From Bacteroidales bacterium (GTDB lineage: Bacteria > Bacteroidota > Bacteroidia > Bacteroidales > UBA932), in contig JAGBHM010000023.1 of the NCBI GenBank assembly GCA_017935505.1, positions 1 through 64,000 of the forward strand: DNA of 64,000 nucleotides. Direction: 5' to 3'. The notes below the pieces were generated by a model that did no database searches, had not been told where the DNA came from, and saw nothing but the letters and a program-made list of their open reading frames with translations. Shown here one piece after another: positions 34,436 through 42,865 of the stretch. The first letter of the stretch is position 1. Each line of letters begins with the position of its first letter. The translations under genes were made by a program, and so were the position numbers.

Positions 34436-34794
34436 ATGCTGCAAATACCAAACTGACTGCAGATGAGTTGCAGAAATTGCGCACAATTGATTTTGGAGCG
34501 CAGAAAGGCTTTGTAAGGGCCTCAGAGGTGCTGGCAAAAGAGGTTGGTGAGGCCGGGACACCTGCAAGGGAGGAGTTTGATGCCAAAGCAAGAGCTTGGT
34601 ATTACGGAGAGGTATTGCGTGTGCGTAGAAAAGAGCTTGGAATGACCCAAAAGGAGTTGGCAGAGAAGGTCGGACGGGAACGAACTTACATCAACAGAAT
34701 AGAAAAAGGTGAAACAGATCTGCAACTGTCATCGTTCATCCGCATTGCCGACGCTTTGGGCATAACCCTTAGGTTGGAGGTAAATATAGCATAG
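34432..34794 (+). CDS. HigA-type XRE antitoxin
   Basis: This 120-aa DNA-binding antitoxin would neutralise the preceding toxin and repress the operon. The N-terminal half (about 1-58) is a toxin-contact and linker region with EFDAKARAWYYGEVL. The C-terminal half (about 59-115) is a classic XRE helix-turn-helix, LRVRRKELGMTQKELAEKVGRERTYINRIEKGETDLQLSS. It overlaps the toxin gene by 4 nt. It ends 11 bp before the convergent SGNH hydrolase gene. This order (toxin, then antitoxin with C-terminal HTH) fits HigBA-like modules. Confidence 0.87.
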   Translation: MNAANTKLTADELQKLRTIDFGAQKGFVRASEVLAKEVGEAGTPAREEFDAKARAWYYGEVLRVRRKELGMTQKELAEKVGRERTYINRIEKGETDLQLSSFIRIADALGITLRLEVNIA

Positions 34795-34805
34795 CATTAC
34801 CTTTT

Positions 34806-35897
34806 TTATTTTATCCCATGTTTTTTGAGGATTTTGAGCAGCGGTTTCTGGATTGATTTTGCCCAGAGGGTGTAGCCGTAGTCGCTTGGGTGTGTGCCGT
34901 CTACTGAGGTTTCGTGGAGCTGGTCGGTGGCGTTGGTCTGGATGAAGTAGACATTTTTGTATTTTTTGCATGCCTGTTTCATCAGCCTTGCGGCGGTCTC
35001 CTGTTTTGCTCTCTCAATCTCATCCGAACTTTTATTGAAATTTCTTCTTTCCCGATAGATGGTTTGCTGGAAAATTATCGGAATATCAGGATGGGCCTTA
35101 CGGATCTGCTCAATGAATGGGAAGAGTCTCTTTTCAATAACCTTTGCTTCCGGATTGGAGAAGGAGTCGAGCACCAGAGCATCGATATTTGCATCGCAAA
35201 GGACCTTGCCGAAGTATGGCTGCATTCTGCAGTTTCCGCTGCATCCAAGGCTGAGGAACTGGAGTCCGGTCCAGCGCATAAGTTGCATAGGATAGCTCAT
35301 ACCTGGCCTGCTGGTGCTTATGCCATGTGTGAAGCTCGAACCAAAGATACCTATTCTGTGGCGGAAAGGTGATTTCATAGTCTCAATTGTGGCATCCTGT
35401 TGAACTCCAATTTTCACTGAGTTCACCTCTGTATATATAGGAAGGTAGAGCATGCACTCTTTCATGGAGTTGTCCATATCTTTTATAAGGACAAGGTTAT
35501 CTTTTCCCTTTTCCGGTTTTGTTGCCCCGGATGCGGCCCAGAGCCATTTGTCGCCATCCTTGATATAGAGGTCGTAACCTCGGTATGCGATGGGCATGGT
35601 ATTCACAGCATTGTATTCCCAGCCATATTGTGTCTTTACTGAAATTACAGTGGAGTTGGTTTTAAAAAGCACTGCAAGTCCTGCAGAGCTGCGCACCTGA
35701 CGGTTTTCGCTGAGGGTAAAGCCTTTATATTTTACAGTATCAACCCTATGGTAGGGGTTTGGAGTATTTTCGTGGATTTTGCCTATCAGGTTGAGATCTG
35801 ATGCTTCAGTGAATTTGTATATAACATTTTTTGGAGTCTGGGCATAGAGAGAAACAGCAAAAATGGCTGCTGCAAATGCAATGAGAAGTCTTTTCAT
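34806..35897 (-). CDS. Secreted SGNH/GDSL hydrolase with GxDLY N-domain
   Basis: This 363-aa exported hydrolase is a paralogue of the one at 7314-8492. A signal peptide ends at LYAQ (residue 20). The N-terminal beta domain carries GYDLYIKDG (108-115). The catalytic domain has FGSSFTHG with nucleophile S188, SGN with N222, and VDGTHPSD with D333 and H336. Blocks I, III and V of the SGNH family are therefore complete. The substrate is unknown; acyl-ester removal from carbohydrate is a family-level guess. It is monocistronic and convergent with the antitoxin gene. Confidence 0.85.
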   Translation of the reverse strand: MKRLLIAFAAAIFAVSLYAQTPKNVIYKFTEASDLNLIGKIHENTPNPYHRVDTVKYKGFTLSENRQVRSSAGLAVLFKTNSTVISVKTQYGWEYNAVNTMPIAYRGYDLYIKDGDKWLWAASGATKPEKGKDNLVLIKDMDNSMKECMLYLPIYTEVNSVKIGVQQDATIETMKSPFRHRIGIFGSSFTHGISTSRPGMSYPMQLMRWTGLQFLSLGCSGNCRMQPYFGKVLCDANIDALVLDSFSNPEAKVIEKRLFPFIEQIRKAHPDIPIIFQQTIYRERRNFNKSSDEIERAKQETAARLMKQACKKYKNVYFIQTNATDQLHETSVDGTHPSDYGYTLWAKSIQKPLLKILKKHGIK

Positions 35898-35988
35898 GGC
35901 TGTGGTGTTTTGTAAGTTAAACCATAGCGAAGTTAATGATTTTTTTCATTCAATTCAGAATATTTATCTTTGGTAAAAGAAAAATGAA

Positions 35989-36813
35989 ATGATAGAAGAG
36001 CTGTTGCATCCATTGGTGTGTGGACGGTTTAAAACCGATCCTCATTATCGGGAGGGCCATTTGAGAATTATCAATGCCCTGCCCGGCAGACTCGTGCTTG
36101 GCCTGCATGCTCCTGAAATGAAGCAGATTGCAAAGCAAATTTCCAAGCATGGCTGCCAGGTGGCATTGCCTACGGGGGAATATAAAATATGTAAAGATGG
36201 CCGGCAGGTGATAAGTTATTTTGAGGCAGTGCCGGAAAAGTCTCTCTGTTATGAGGAGACCGTTATCTGGGGATTCCTGATCAATCTGCAGAAATCTCCG
36301 CTGGAGAGGAGCTTTGAGATGCTCTCCCACTATGTTCCGGTACTTGACAACTGGGCCGTATGCGACTCCTTTTGTGCTCATGCAAAGTGGATGAAGAGGG
36401 CCGACAAGGAGTTGTTGTGGAGTTTCCTGCAGCAGTGGTTCAATTCAGAGAATGAATTTGAGGTCCGTTTTGCTGTAGTAGCCTCTATGTGCTGCTTTTT
36501 GGAGGAAGAGTGGCTCGACAGACTCTTTGAAATTATTGACAATCTGGATTTTGAAAAGATATGCTCCCGCTATATTACATGCAGCCGGAAACCTGAGCAA
36601 CCTCAGCAGGGTACAGTGCAGGGGGCGGAACCATATTATGTGAGGATGGGAGTGGCATGGCTACTTGCAACCGCATTGGCAAAATTTCCCGACCGTACGT
36701 GCTCATTTGCATCCACATCAAATCTGCCGGAAGATGTGCTTGGACTCTATGTCCGCAAGGCCCGGGAGTCGTTCAGGACACGGGAGATAAATCCGTTTGG
36801 CAAATATAAATAG
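35989..36813 (+). CDS. DNA alkylation repair protein, AlkD-like
   Basis: This 274-aa all-helical protein is of the AlkD/AlkC family of HEAT-like repeat DNA glycosylases, which remove alkylated bases such as 3-methyladenine and 7-methylguanine. The central region shows the family segments VLDNWAVCDSFCAHAKWM near residue 117 and WFNSENEFEVRFAVVASMC near residue 149. The C-terminal MGVAWLLATALAKFP near residue 220 also fits. A -7 box TATCTTTG at 35965-35972 leaves a very short leader. A minimal start-stop (ATG AAA TGA at 35984-35992) overlaps the true start ATG at 35989. Glycosylase activity is inferred; some family members bind DNA without cutting. Confidence 0.8.
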   Translation: MIEELLHPLVCGRFKTDPHYREGHLRIINALPGRLVLGLHAPEMKQIAKQISKHGCQVALPTGEYKICKDGRQVISYFEAVPEKSLCYEETVIWGFLINLQKSPLERSFEMLSHYVPVLDNWAVCDSFCAHAKWMKRADKELLWSFLQQWFNSENEFEVRFAVVASMCCFLEEEWLDRLFEIIDNLDFEKICSRYITCSRKPEQPQQGTVQGAEPYYVRMGVAWLLATALAKFPDRTCSFASTSNLPEDVLGLYVRKARESFRTREINPFGKYK

Positions 36814-36885
36814 TATGGGTTCAATTATTTGTGTATTTTTGTAGTGACAGTAGAGATGGGCAAGTAAAACAATATTTTGATTAGA

Positions 36886-37437
36886 ATGGAAGAGTTGCAA
36901 TTTTACGATAATTTTGAGAAGGCTTTGGAGCAGGATATGCTTAAAGTCTGCACATCGGCAGGTATGCTCGATGGTGTAATGCTGGCAAGTGATGATATTG
37001 ACCAGAAATGGAACGATTATGCAAACAGCTATATGGCCGATGCCATAGAGCAGATAAATGAGTATCCGGAGGTGGCCATTGCGTGGTCGCTCTACATGGG
37101 AATGGCTGTTGCCCAGTGGTGGGATGTGGACTGGTTGCAAAATAAAGATAATGAGTATCTTAAATTTTATGGCCCTCACGGTTTTGATGATATGGATGAT
37201 TATATTGTAGAGCAGATTCTGGGTGAAAAACTTGGTACTGAGGCGGCTGACAAAATCTCTTCAACTGCCTATTCGTGTGCCCAGAGGGCAATCTCGATGA
37301 TCCGTAAGGAGAATATAGAGTTTGGCAGTGTAAAGGCCTTCTATGTACTTTCCCGCACTGTAAAGGTGATGTACAGAATAGGGGCGGCCCTGCAGCTTAA
37401 AAGGCTTGGGTATAAATTTGAAAAATTAGGTAATTGA
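36886..37437 (+). CDS. Hypothetical protein, first gene of a three-gene run
   Basis: I do not recognise this 183-aa protein. It is acidic in the first half, has no signal peptide or membrane segment, and looks mostly helical. The middle contains a Trp-rich stretch, IAWSLYMGMAVAQWWDVDW, followed by HGFDDMDDYIVEQILG. The end is basic (LQLKRLGYKFEKLGN). I chose ATG at 36886; a TTG lies three codons upstream. A -7-like TATTTTTG is at 36834-36841. The phosphodiester glycosidase-like gene follows after 13 bp and the aminotransferase after that, so the three are probably one transcript. Confidence 0.6.
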   Translation: MEELQFYDNFEKALEQDMLKVCTSAGMLDGVMLASDDIDQKWNDYANSYMADAIEQINEYPEVAIAWSLYMGMAVAQWWDVDWLQNKDNEYLKFYGPHGFDDMDDYIVEQILGEKLGTEAADKISSTAYSCAQRAISMIRKENIEFGSVKAFYVLSRTVKVMYRIGAALQLKRLGYKFEKLGN

Positions 37438-37450
37438 AGGAGGATAAACT

Positions 37451-38344
37451 ATGCTTAGAAGATGTTTTTTGACAATTGTATTAGGCGTTGCCCTTTGCTC
37501 TGTGCTCTCAGCTCAGCAGACAAGTGATTCACTCAAATTTGTGAATGCTCCATGGAGTGTAAAGGAGCTTGCTAAAGGAATAGTGCTCAAACAGTTCCAC
37601 TTTACCGGCGATAACAAGATCTTTGATTCGCACCAATATATTTCAATACTGGAGATCGACAGCAAAAAGGCCAAAGGACGTTTTGCCCTTGCAAATGATC
37701 CGGGAAAGATTACCCCAACAAGCAAATTTGCAAAAGATAGCGGAGCTATTGTGGCCATGAACGGCACATTTTATAATATGAGGCCACCATACAATTGTGT
37801 CTGCTATTTCAAAAAGAATGGCGTGGAGGTATTTGACAATACCGAAAAGATGGCCCAGAGAGATAACGGTGCGGTTGTGATAACCAAAAAGGGCAAAATG
37901 TATGTTGAGGCTGCCGATATGGATGCTCCTGGCAATATTCTGGAGAATCAGAAGTGGGCACAGCGTATTGATGAGCCTAATGTAATGTGCAGCGGTCCGG
38001 TTCTTATGATTGACGGAAAGGATGCCCGTCTGGATGAGAACTCTTTCAATAGAAACCGCCATCCGCGCAGTGCAGTGGCAACAAAAGGCAAAAAAATCTA
38101 TCTGATTACTGTTGATGGCCGCTCTGCAGAGCATGCACAGGGTGTGAGCCTTTGGGAGTTTACCGCAATCATGCACTATCTGGGTGTTGAGGATGCCATA
38201 AATCTCGACGGTGGCGGTTCAACAACACTTTATGCGGAGGGTGAGAGCGAAAGTGGAGTGATAAATCATCCGTCGGATAATAGAAAGTTTGATAAAGAGG
38301 GTGAAAGGCATATTGTAAATGCACTGCTCTTTATTGGAAAATAA
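37451..38344 (+). CDS. Phosphodiester glycosidase (NAGPA-domain) family protein
   Basis: This 297-aa exported protein has a signal peptide ending near LSAQ (residue 21). The domain resembles the catalytic domain of N-acetylglucosamine-1-phosphodiester alpha-N-acetylglucosaminidase and bacterial homologues. Family motifs are DSGAIVAMNGTFY near residue 97, NRNRHPRSAVAT near residue 200, ITVDGRS near residue 218, and the C-terminal NLDGGGSTTLY near residue 254. Bacterial members are thought to cleave phosphodiester-linked sugars, such as teichoic-acid or capsule-type links; the substrate here is not known. It lies 13 bp after the unknown gene and 19 bp before the aminotransferase gene. Confidence 0.82.
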   Translation: MLRRCFLTIVLGVALCSVLSAQQTSDSLKFVNAPWSVKELAKGIVLKQFHFTGDNKIFDSHQYISILEIDSKKAKGRFALANDPGKITPTSKFAKDSGAIVAMNGTFYNMRPPYNCVCYFKKNGVEVFDNTEKMAQRDNGAVVITKKGKMYVEAADMDAPGNILENQKWAQRIDEPNVMCSGPVLMIDGKDARLDENSFNRNRHPRSAVATKGKKIYLITVDGRSAEHAQGVSLWEFTAIMHYLGVEDAINLDGGGSTTLYAEGESESGVINHPSDNRKFDKEGERHIVNALLFIGK

Positions 38345-38363
38345 TTTTAACTAACAGATTCTT

Positions 38364-39560
38364 ATGCAGATAGCACCATTCAAACTTGAGCAATATTTTG
38401 CAAAGCACGAGTTTACCGCCAAATATATGCTCTCCTCTTCTGATTGCGACGGCTTTCCTATGGAGTATATCCTCCAGCAAGCAACAACTGAGGAGCTTGA
38501 GCTCTGGAATAACCTTACATTGGGCTATACAGAGGGGCTTGGAAGTCCATTTTTGAGAGAGGCGATTTGCCGCTTCTATTCGAACGCCAAACCTGAGAAT
38601 GTGCTTGTAGCCTCTCCGGGTGAGCTGAGCTTCATTTTGATGAATGTGCTGATGAGCGGGAAGGAAAAACATCATGCTGTAGTGGTATCTCCGGCATATC
38701 AGTCCCTTTATCAGGTGCTTGAGTCGTTGGATTGCGATATTTCATATTGGAAGCCACGTGAGGCAGACTCTTCGGCAGCCTGCGGAAGTGCTTGCGGAGA
38801 GGAGAGAAGTTGCGGTGCTGCCTGGAATTATGATGTGGCCGATTTGAGAAAACTTGTGCGTGAAGATACAGGGCTGATTGTGATAAACTTTCCGCACAAT
38901 CCTACCGGTGCATACCTTACTCCTGGACAACTCAATGAGATAGTGGAGATTGCCCGCTCCTGCGGAGCATACCTCTATTCTGATGAGATGTATAGGGAAC
39001 TTATAATAAAGGATGGTGTTGAGGCATTGCCCCCTGTAAGTGATATTTATGAAAAGGGTATAAGCCTTTGGGGTACAGCCAAATCTTTTGGAATGGCAGG
39101 ACTCCGTACAGGGTGGTTTGTATCCCAGGACAGGGCATTGCTGAAAGAGATACATTCGTTCAAGGATTACCTCTCCATCTGCAGCAGCGCTCCATCTGAG
39201 GTGCTTACAACAATAGCTCTCAACCATGCGGAGAGATTTATCGGGCCCAATATTGAGAAGATAAAGGAGAATGTTGCGTTTTTCAAAGAGGCTGTTGAGG
39301 CTGGAAAACTTCCATTTGTTGAGGCGTTTGCAGAGCCGGTTGCCGGTAGTGTGGCTTTTGTGGAGATAAACCCATCTAAAGCGGCCTACCTGCTTGATTT
39401 TGAACCAAGGACAGCATTAGAGTTCAGTGATGCCATTGTTGAAAAATATGGAATAATGACAATTCCTGCCACACTGTTTGAAACCGACGGCAACTACCTT
39501 CGTATAGGTTTTGGAAGGGAGAATTTCAAAGAGGTGCTTGAGAAATTATATAAGAAATAG
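38364..39560 (+). CDS. Class I/II aminotransferase (PLP-dependent)
   Basis: This 398-aa fold-type I enzyme transfers an amino group with pyridoxal phosphate. The PLP lysine is K240 in GTAKSFGMAGLRTGW. INFPHNPTGAYL near residue 174, LYSDEMYREL near residue 206 and the C-terminal LRIGFGREN are typical of aspartate-type aminotransferases. Between the PLP-cofactor region and the NPTG motif is an unusual stretch (about 133-156) of Ser, Ala, Gly and Cys (ADSSAACGSACGEERSCGAA). The substrate cannot be read from sequence. It is the last gene of the three-gene run and is followed by a strong terminator. Confidence 0.85.
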   Translation: MQIAPFKLEQYFAKHEFTAKYMLSSSDCDGFPMEYILQQATTEELELWNNLTLGYTEGLGSPFLREAICRFYSNAKPENVLVASPGELSFILMNVLMSGKEKHHAVVVSPAYQSLYQVLESLDCDISYWKPREADSSAACGSACGEERSCGAAWNYDVADLRKLVREDTGLIVINFPHNPTGAYLTPGQLNEIVEIARSCGAYLYSDEMYRELIIKDGVEALPPVSDIYEKGISLWGTAKSFGMAGLRTGWFVSQDRALLKEIHSFKDYLSICSSAPSEVLTTIALNHAERFIGPNIEKIKENVAFFKEAVEAGKLPFVEAFAEPVAGSVAFVEINPSKAAYLLDFEPRTALEFSDAIVEKYGIMTIPATLFETDGNYLRIGFGRENFKEVLEKLYKK

Positions 39561-39584
39561 GGGGGGATAACTCTTAAAAGAGGA

Positions 39585-39620
39585 AAAGCCGGCCATCATT
39601 TGATGAACCGGCTTTATATT
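39585..39620. terminator. Intrinsic terminator between aminotransferase and tRNA-Leu
   Basis: AAAGCCGG (39585-39592) pairs with CCGGCTTT (39608-39615), with an inner ATCA/TGAT stem. A T-rich run follows on the plus strand, and TTTTCC on the minus strand may also serve the tRNA transcript. Confidence 0.85.
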
Positions 39621-39632
39621 TTGTTCCAATTG

Positions 39633-39718
39633 TGCTCGGAACGGGAATCGAACCCGTACGGGCATTTCTGCCCACAGGATTTTAAGTCCTGCGTGTCTAC
39701 CTATTCCACCATCCGAGC
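39633..39718 (-). tRNA. tRNA-Leu (anticodon TAA)
   Basis: This is an 86-nt class II tRNA with a long variable arm (GTGGGCAGAAATGCCCGT). The acceptor GCTCGGA pairs with TCCGAGC, the anticodon stem CAGGA/TCCTG has loop CTTAAAA, and anticodon TAA lies at 39682-39684 on the minus strand. The T arm is GGGTTCGATTCCC and the discriminator is A. CCA is not encoded. The remaining bases 39719-39824 show no feature I can name. Confidence 0.95.
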
Positions 39719-39824
39719 AGAACGGAACATAAATTTCAAGAACTTACAGAGCGTCTGGACGCTTCTGTTTGAGTGTGCAAAGATAATGAATGATTGCAAA
39801 CTCCCAAAATTTTTTGCCGACAGG

Positions 39825-41033
39825 CTATTTGCGTCTGATCTTGTATCCGTAGTATGCAAAATACATGATAATTCCAAAGCAAGGGATGCAGATTCCGTAG
39901 GCATATTGTTTTCCTATTACGTCAGACAAGAAACCGAAAATCAGCGGAACAACGGCACCACCTGCAATTGATGATACAAGGAATGCAGCACCTGTCTTTG
40001 TAAATTTGCCCAAATCTACAATTGAAAGCGGCCAGATTGCAGGCCATATGAGTGAACATGCAAATGAGATTAGCACTACGCACCAGATTGAGAGTGCAGG
40101 AGGTGTAACAACAATGAGTATTGAAGTTATGATACCTATCCATGAGCACATTCTCAATGCACCCTCTTGTGTGAGGTATTTAGGCATCAGCAGAATACCT
40201 ATAATATATCCTGCAACCATACCTATACTTGGAAGTGCAGAGTACATTTCAGGATTTGCAAGTCCTAGGCTAATTGCATAGTCTGGGGCAGTTGCAAGTC
40301 CAAGGGTCTCAACACCAACATAGAGGAACAGCGATAATGAACCCCAAAGCAGGTGAGGGAATTGCCAGATAGATGTTTTTCCATTTGCATAGCTGCTGTT
40401 TCCGGTAGCCTCATCAGAATCGCTTTCGCCTTCAGCCTCAATCTCTTCGAGCGGTACAAAGAGTACAAGGATACCCAAAACAAAGAATATTCCGGTGATA
40501 ATGTAGAATGGTGTGATTACATCTGCAAGAGTGGCATCTTTAGCGCTCTTTCCAATAATCCATGCAAGGAACATTGTAGCTGCAGGCCATGCCAGTTTGT
40601 TGCAGATACCCATGATGCTTATTCTCTTTGCTGCGCTCTCTATCGGGCCCAATATTGTGATATATGGGTTGATGGCTGCCTGCAGAACGGCATTTCCGGT
40701 TCCGCAGAAAAACGAGGCAATCAAGAAGAGTGCAAGGTTCATATTCTTTGCAGAAGGTACAAAAAGGATAAATCCCAATGCAAAGATGAAGAACGAGATT
40801 GACATTGTCTTTTTATAACCTATTTTCTGGATAAGCATTTCTGCCGGATAGCTGAAAAATATGAAAGCGGAGAATGTACATGCTATGAGCAGGTATGATA
40901 CTCCGGATGTAATGTTCAATGAACCTTTCAGAAGCGGAACAAGGTACTCGTTCAATCCAAGGGCAAAACCTACGGTAAAGAAGAGGAATCCGATAATGGC
41001 CAGAGGAATGAGATAGTTTTTGCTTTTAGTCAT
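39825..41033 (-). CDS. MFS sugar transporter, FucP/NagP-like
   Basis: This 402-aa inner-membrane transporter has about 12 hydrophobic segments. The N-terminal GFALGLNEYLVPLLK matches the GF(A/F)xGLN signature of the FucP-type sugar/H+ symporter group, which includes NagP (GlcNAc) and fucose permeases. The loop in the middle is rich in acidic and small residues (EIEAEGESDSDEATGNSSYANGK). It is the last gene of the minus-strand array and follows the BadF-type kinase after 69 bp that contain a palindrome. By context it should bring in GlcNAc, MurNAc or a related sugar, like MurT in the Tannerella murTKQ cluster; the actual substrate is not shown by sequence. Confidence 0.85.
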   Translation of the reverse strand: MTKSKNYLIPLAIIGFLFFTVGFALGLNEYLVPLLKGSLNITSGVSYLLIACTFSAFIFFSYPAEMLIQKIGYKKTMSISFFIFALGFILFVPSAKNMNLALFLIASFFCGTGNAVLQAAINPYITILGPIESAAKRISIMGICNKLAWPAATMFLAWIIGKSAKDATLADVITPFYIITGIFFVLGILVLFVPLEEIEAEGESDSDEATGNSSYANGKTSIWQFPHLLWGSLSLFLYVGVETLGLATAPDYAISLGLANPEMYSALPSIGMVAGYIIGILLMPKYLTQEGALRMCSWIGIITSILIVVTPPALSIWCVVLISFACSLIWPAIWPLSIVDLGKFTKTGAAFLVSSIAGGAVVPLIFGFLSDVIGKQYAYGICIPCFGIIMYFAYYGYKIRRK

Positions 41034-41074
41034 AGTATTTGTTTTTAGATTATTTGCTGATATTTAAATCTTTT

Positions 41075-41088
41075 TTTAAACGTTTAAA
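41075..41088. promoter_or_regulatory. Palindromic operator candidate before the sugar transporter
   Basis: TTTAAACGTTTAAA is a perfect 14-bp palindrome in the gap between the kinase gene and the transporter gene. TTTAAATC also occurs twice in this gap (41063-41070, 41083-41090). The central CG and symmetry resemble LacI-family or other sugar-regulator sites. No regulator gene of that type is adjacent. Confidence 0.45.
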
Positions 41089-41102
41089 TCGCTTGGTGGA
41101 GA

Positions 41103-41948
41103 CTACTGTTTGTTGCAATGGAACTCTTTGAGTCCCTCCATCGGGAATGGAATTATTTTGCCGCACTCCATGCCGAATTCAGCTGCAACACTCTTTAGAA
41201 TATCCCGATAGGCATATCCTACAGAGCCTACACAATTAAATTTATATTTTTGATAATCAGGGTAGTGGGTTATAATATTCTCAAACAGCTTGCGCATAGA
41301 ATCAACAACCAGATTATAAAAATACTCATCTTTGCCGATATTCTCACCAATCACTTTGCTGTATTGGGCGCAGAAACGGTTTGGAAAAGGTTTGGTGTAG
41401 ATGATATCAATGAGCTCATCACCTGAATATTTTATATGTTGCGACACTACCTCGCGTGCGCTTTGAGGCATTTGTCCTCTGATGTAATCGCAGATAAGCC
41501 GTTTGCCCATATAGGCTCCGCTACCCTCGTCGCCGAGGATGAAGCCGAGAGAATCAATATTAAGGGTGATCTCATTGCCGTCGTATGTGCAGCTGTTTGT
41601 GCCGGTGCCGAGAATCGCTGCAAAACCAGGCTCATTGCCAAGCAGGGCGCGGGCCGATGCAAGCAGATCCATAGCAACAAAGACATCGGCATTGTGGAAT
41701 ATTGTATTTACAGCCTCCCTTACAAATCCATATTGCAGCTCGGTTACTCCAGAACCGTAGAAATATACATTTGTAACCTCATCTGTAGGGAAGTTTTCGG
41801 GCAATGATTTGCGCATATCGGCAACCATATACTCCAATGTTATATAGTTGGGGTTATATCCTTCACTTTTGAAAGAGACCGCTTCCCCGTTATCGTAAAT
41901 GCCGCACCAATCGGTTTTGGTGGCACCACTGTCTGCTATGAGTATCAT
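41103..41948 (-). CDS. BadF/BadG-type amino-sugar kinase (GlcNAc or MurNAc)
   Basis: This 281-aa cytoplasmic kinase has the actin-like ATPase fold. The phosphate-binding motif IADSGATKTDW begins at residue 3, with adenosine and connect motifs GTGTNSC near residue 116 and GDEGSGAYMGKRL near residue 139. The family includes N-acetylglucosamine kinases, and MurK of Tannerella forsythia also belongs to it. It sits 40 bp after murQ and before the sugar transporter, so MurNAc phosphorylation to MurNAc-6-phosphate is the likely role; GlcNAc kinase activity cannot be excluded. Confidence 0.82.
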   Translation of the reverse strand: MILIADSGATKTDWCGIYDNGEAVSFKSEGYNPNYITLEYMVADMRKSLPENFPTDEVTNVYFYGSGVTELQYGFVREAVNTIFHNADVFVAMDLLASARALLGNEPGFAAILGTGTNSCTYDGNEITLNIDSLGFILGDEGSGAYMGKRLICDYIRGQMPQSAREVVSQHIKYSGDELIDIIYTKPFPNRFCAQYSKVIGENIGKDEYFYNLVVDSMRKLFENIITHYPDYQKYKFNCVGSVGYAYRDILKSVAAEFGMECGKIIPFPMEGLKEFHCNKQ

Positions 41949-41988
41949 TTGGAAAAGTTTTGCAGGTTAAACAAAAAAATGTTGGAAA

Positions 41989-42810
41989 TTAGAGCAGGCC
42001 TTGTGCTTTCAGAGCCTCTTCGGCCTTCTTTACATTACCGTTTTCAATAATTACCTTCTTGACAAATTCATAATCGGTCATCTGCGGATTGCGGTCCATT
42101 AGCATTCTCACAGAGCGGTCAACCACTTTGTCGTTTATGAGCCTAACATTCACCATTCTGTTGCCCTCCACGCGGCCCAGGCGGATCAGAACTGTGGTAC
42201 TGATCATGTCACAGATCATCTTTTGTGATGTGCCGCTCTTCATACGGGTACTTCCGGTCACAAATTCAGGGCCTGTGATTACCTCCACAGGGTAGTCTGA
42301 GTATTGTGAGATAGGTGAGTTCTCATTATTTACAAATGAGCCGCAAGGAATGCCATGCTCCTTACATTTTTTCATTGTCTCAAGCACAAATGGAGTTGTT
42401 CCGCTTGCTGAAATTCCCACAATGATATCTTTTGGAGATACATTATATGATTGTAGCGTTCTCCAGCCCTCTTCTATATCATCCTCCTTCTCTTCCAACG
42501 CCAGAACCAGGTTCTCTACGCCTCCGGCGAGGATACAGATAATTTTGTCGGGCTCAATGCCATAGGTGTTTGGCAGCTCAATTGCGTCAAGAACAGAGAG
42601 ACGTCCTCCGGTACCGCAGCCCACATAAAACATTCTTCCGCCGTTTCTCAGCTGATGCTCAACTGCCGAAATGAGTTTCTCCAGATCAGGGAGTACCTTT
42701 TCAATGGCAAGAGCCACAAGTTTGTCTTCATTGTTGATATTTGTGATAAGTTCCTTCACCGACATCTTTTCAAGATTGTCATATTTCGAAGGCTGTTCTG
42801 TCAATCTCAT
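41989..42810 (-). CDS. murQ: N-acetylmuramic acid-6-phosphate etherase
   Basis: MurQ cleaves the lactyl ether of MurNAc-6-phosphate to give GlcNAc-6-phosphate and D-lactate, so cell-wall sugar can enter amino-sugar metabolism. The 273-aa protein is a SIS-domain enzyme. Family segments are MRLTEQPSKYDNLEKMSV at the start, GGRMFYVGCGTGGRLSVLDAIELPNTYG near residue 57, DIIVGISASGTTPFVLE near residue 130, and TGSTRMKSGTSQKMICDMISTTVLIRLG near residue 187. Etherase and the following kinase are a strong sign of MurNAc salvage. The gene is 55 bp from the first GH20 gene and on the same strand. Confidence 0.93.
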   Translation of the reverse strand: MRLTEQPSKYDNLEKMSVKELITNINNEDKLVALAIEKVLPDLEKLISAVEHQLRNGGRMFYVGCGTGGRLSVLDAIELPNTYGIEPDKIICILAGGVENLVLALEEKEDDIEEGWRTLQSYNVSPKDIIVGISASGTTPFVLETMKKCKEHGIPCGSFVNNENSPISQYSDYPVEVITGPEFVTGSTRMKSGTSQKMICDMISTTVLIRLGRVEGNRMVNVRLINDKVVDRSVRMLMDRNPQMTDYEFVKKVIIENGNVKKAEEALKAQGLL

Positions 42811-42865
42811 GGTAAAAATATTTAAACTGTCAAATGATTTATTAATAGATTTTCAATGTTCTCAA

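Noticed and set aside
34432..34794. The XRE protein as a stand-alone regulator
   Set aside because: The 4-nt overlap with a HigB-like toxin gene and the shared promoter fit a toxin-antitoxin pair better.
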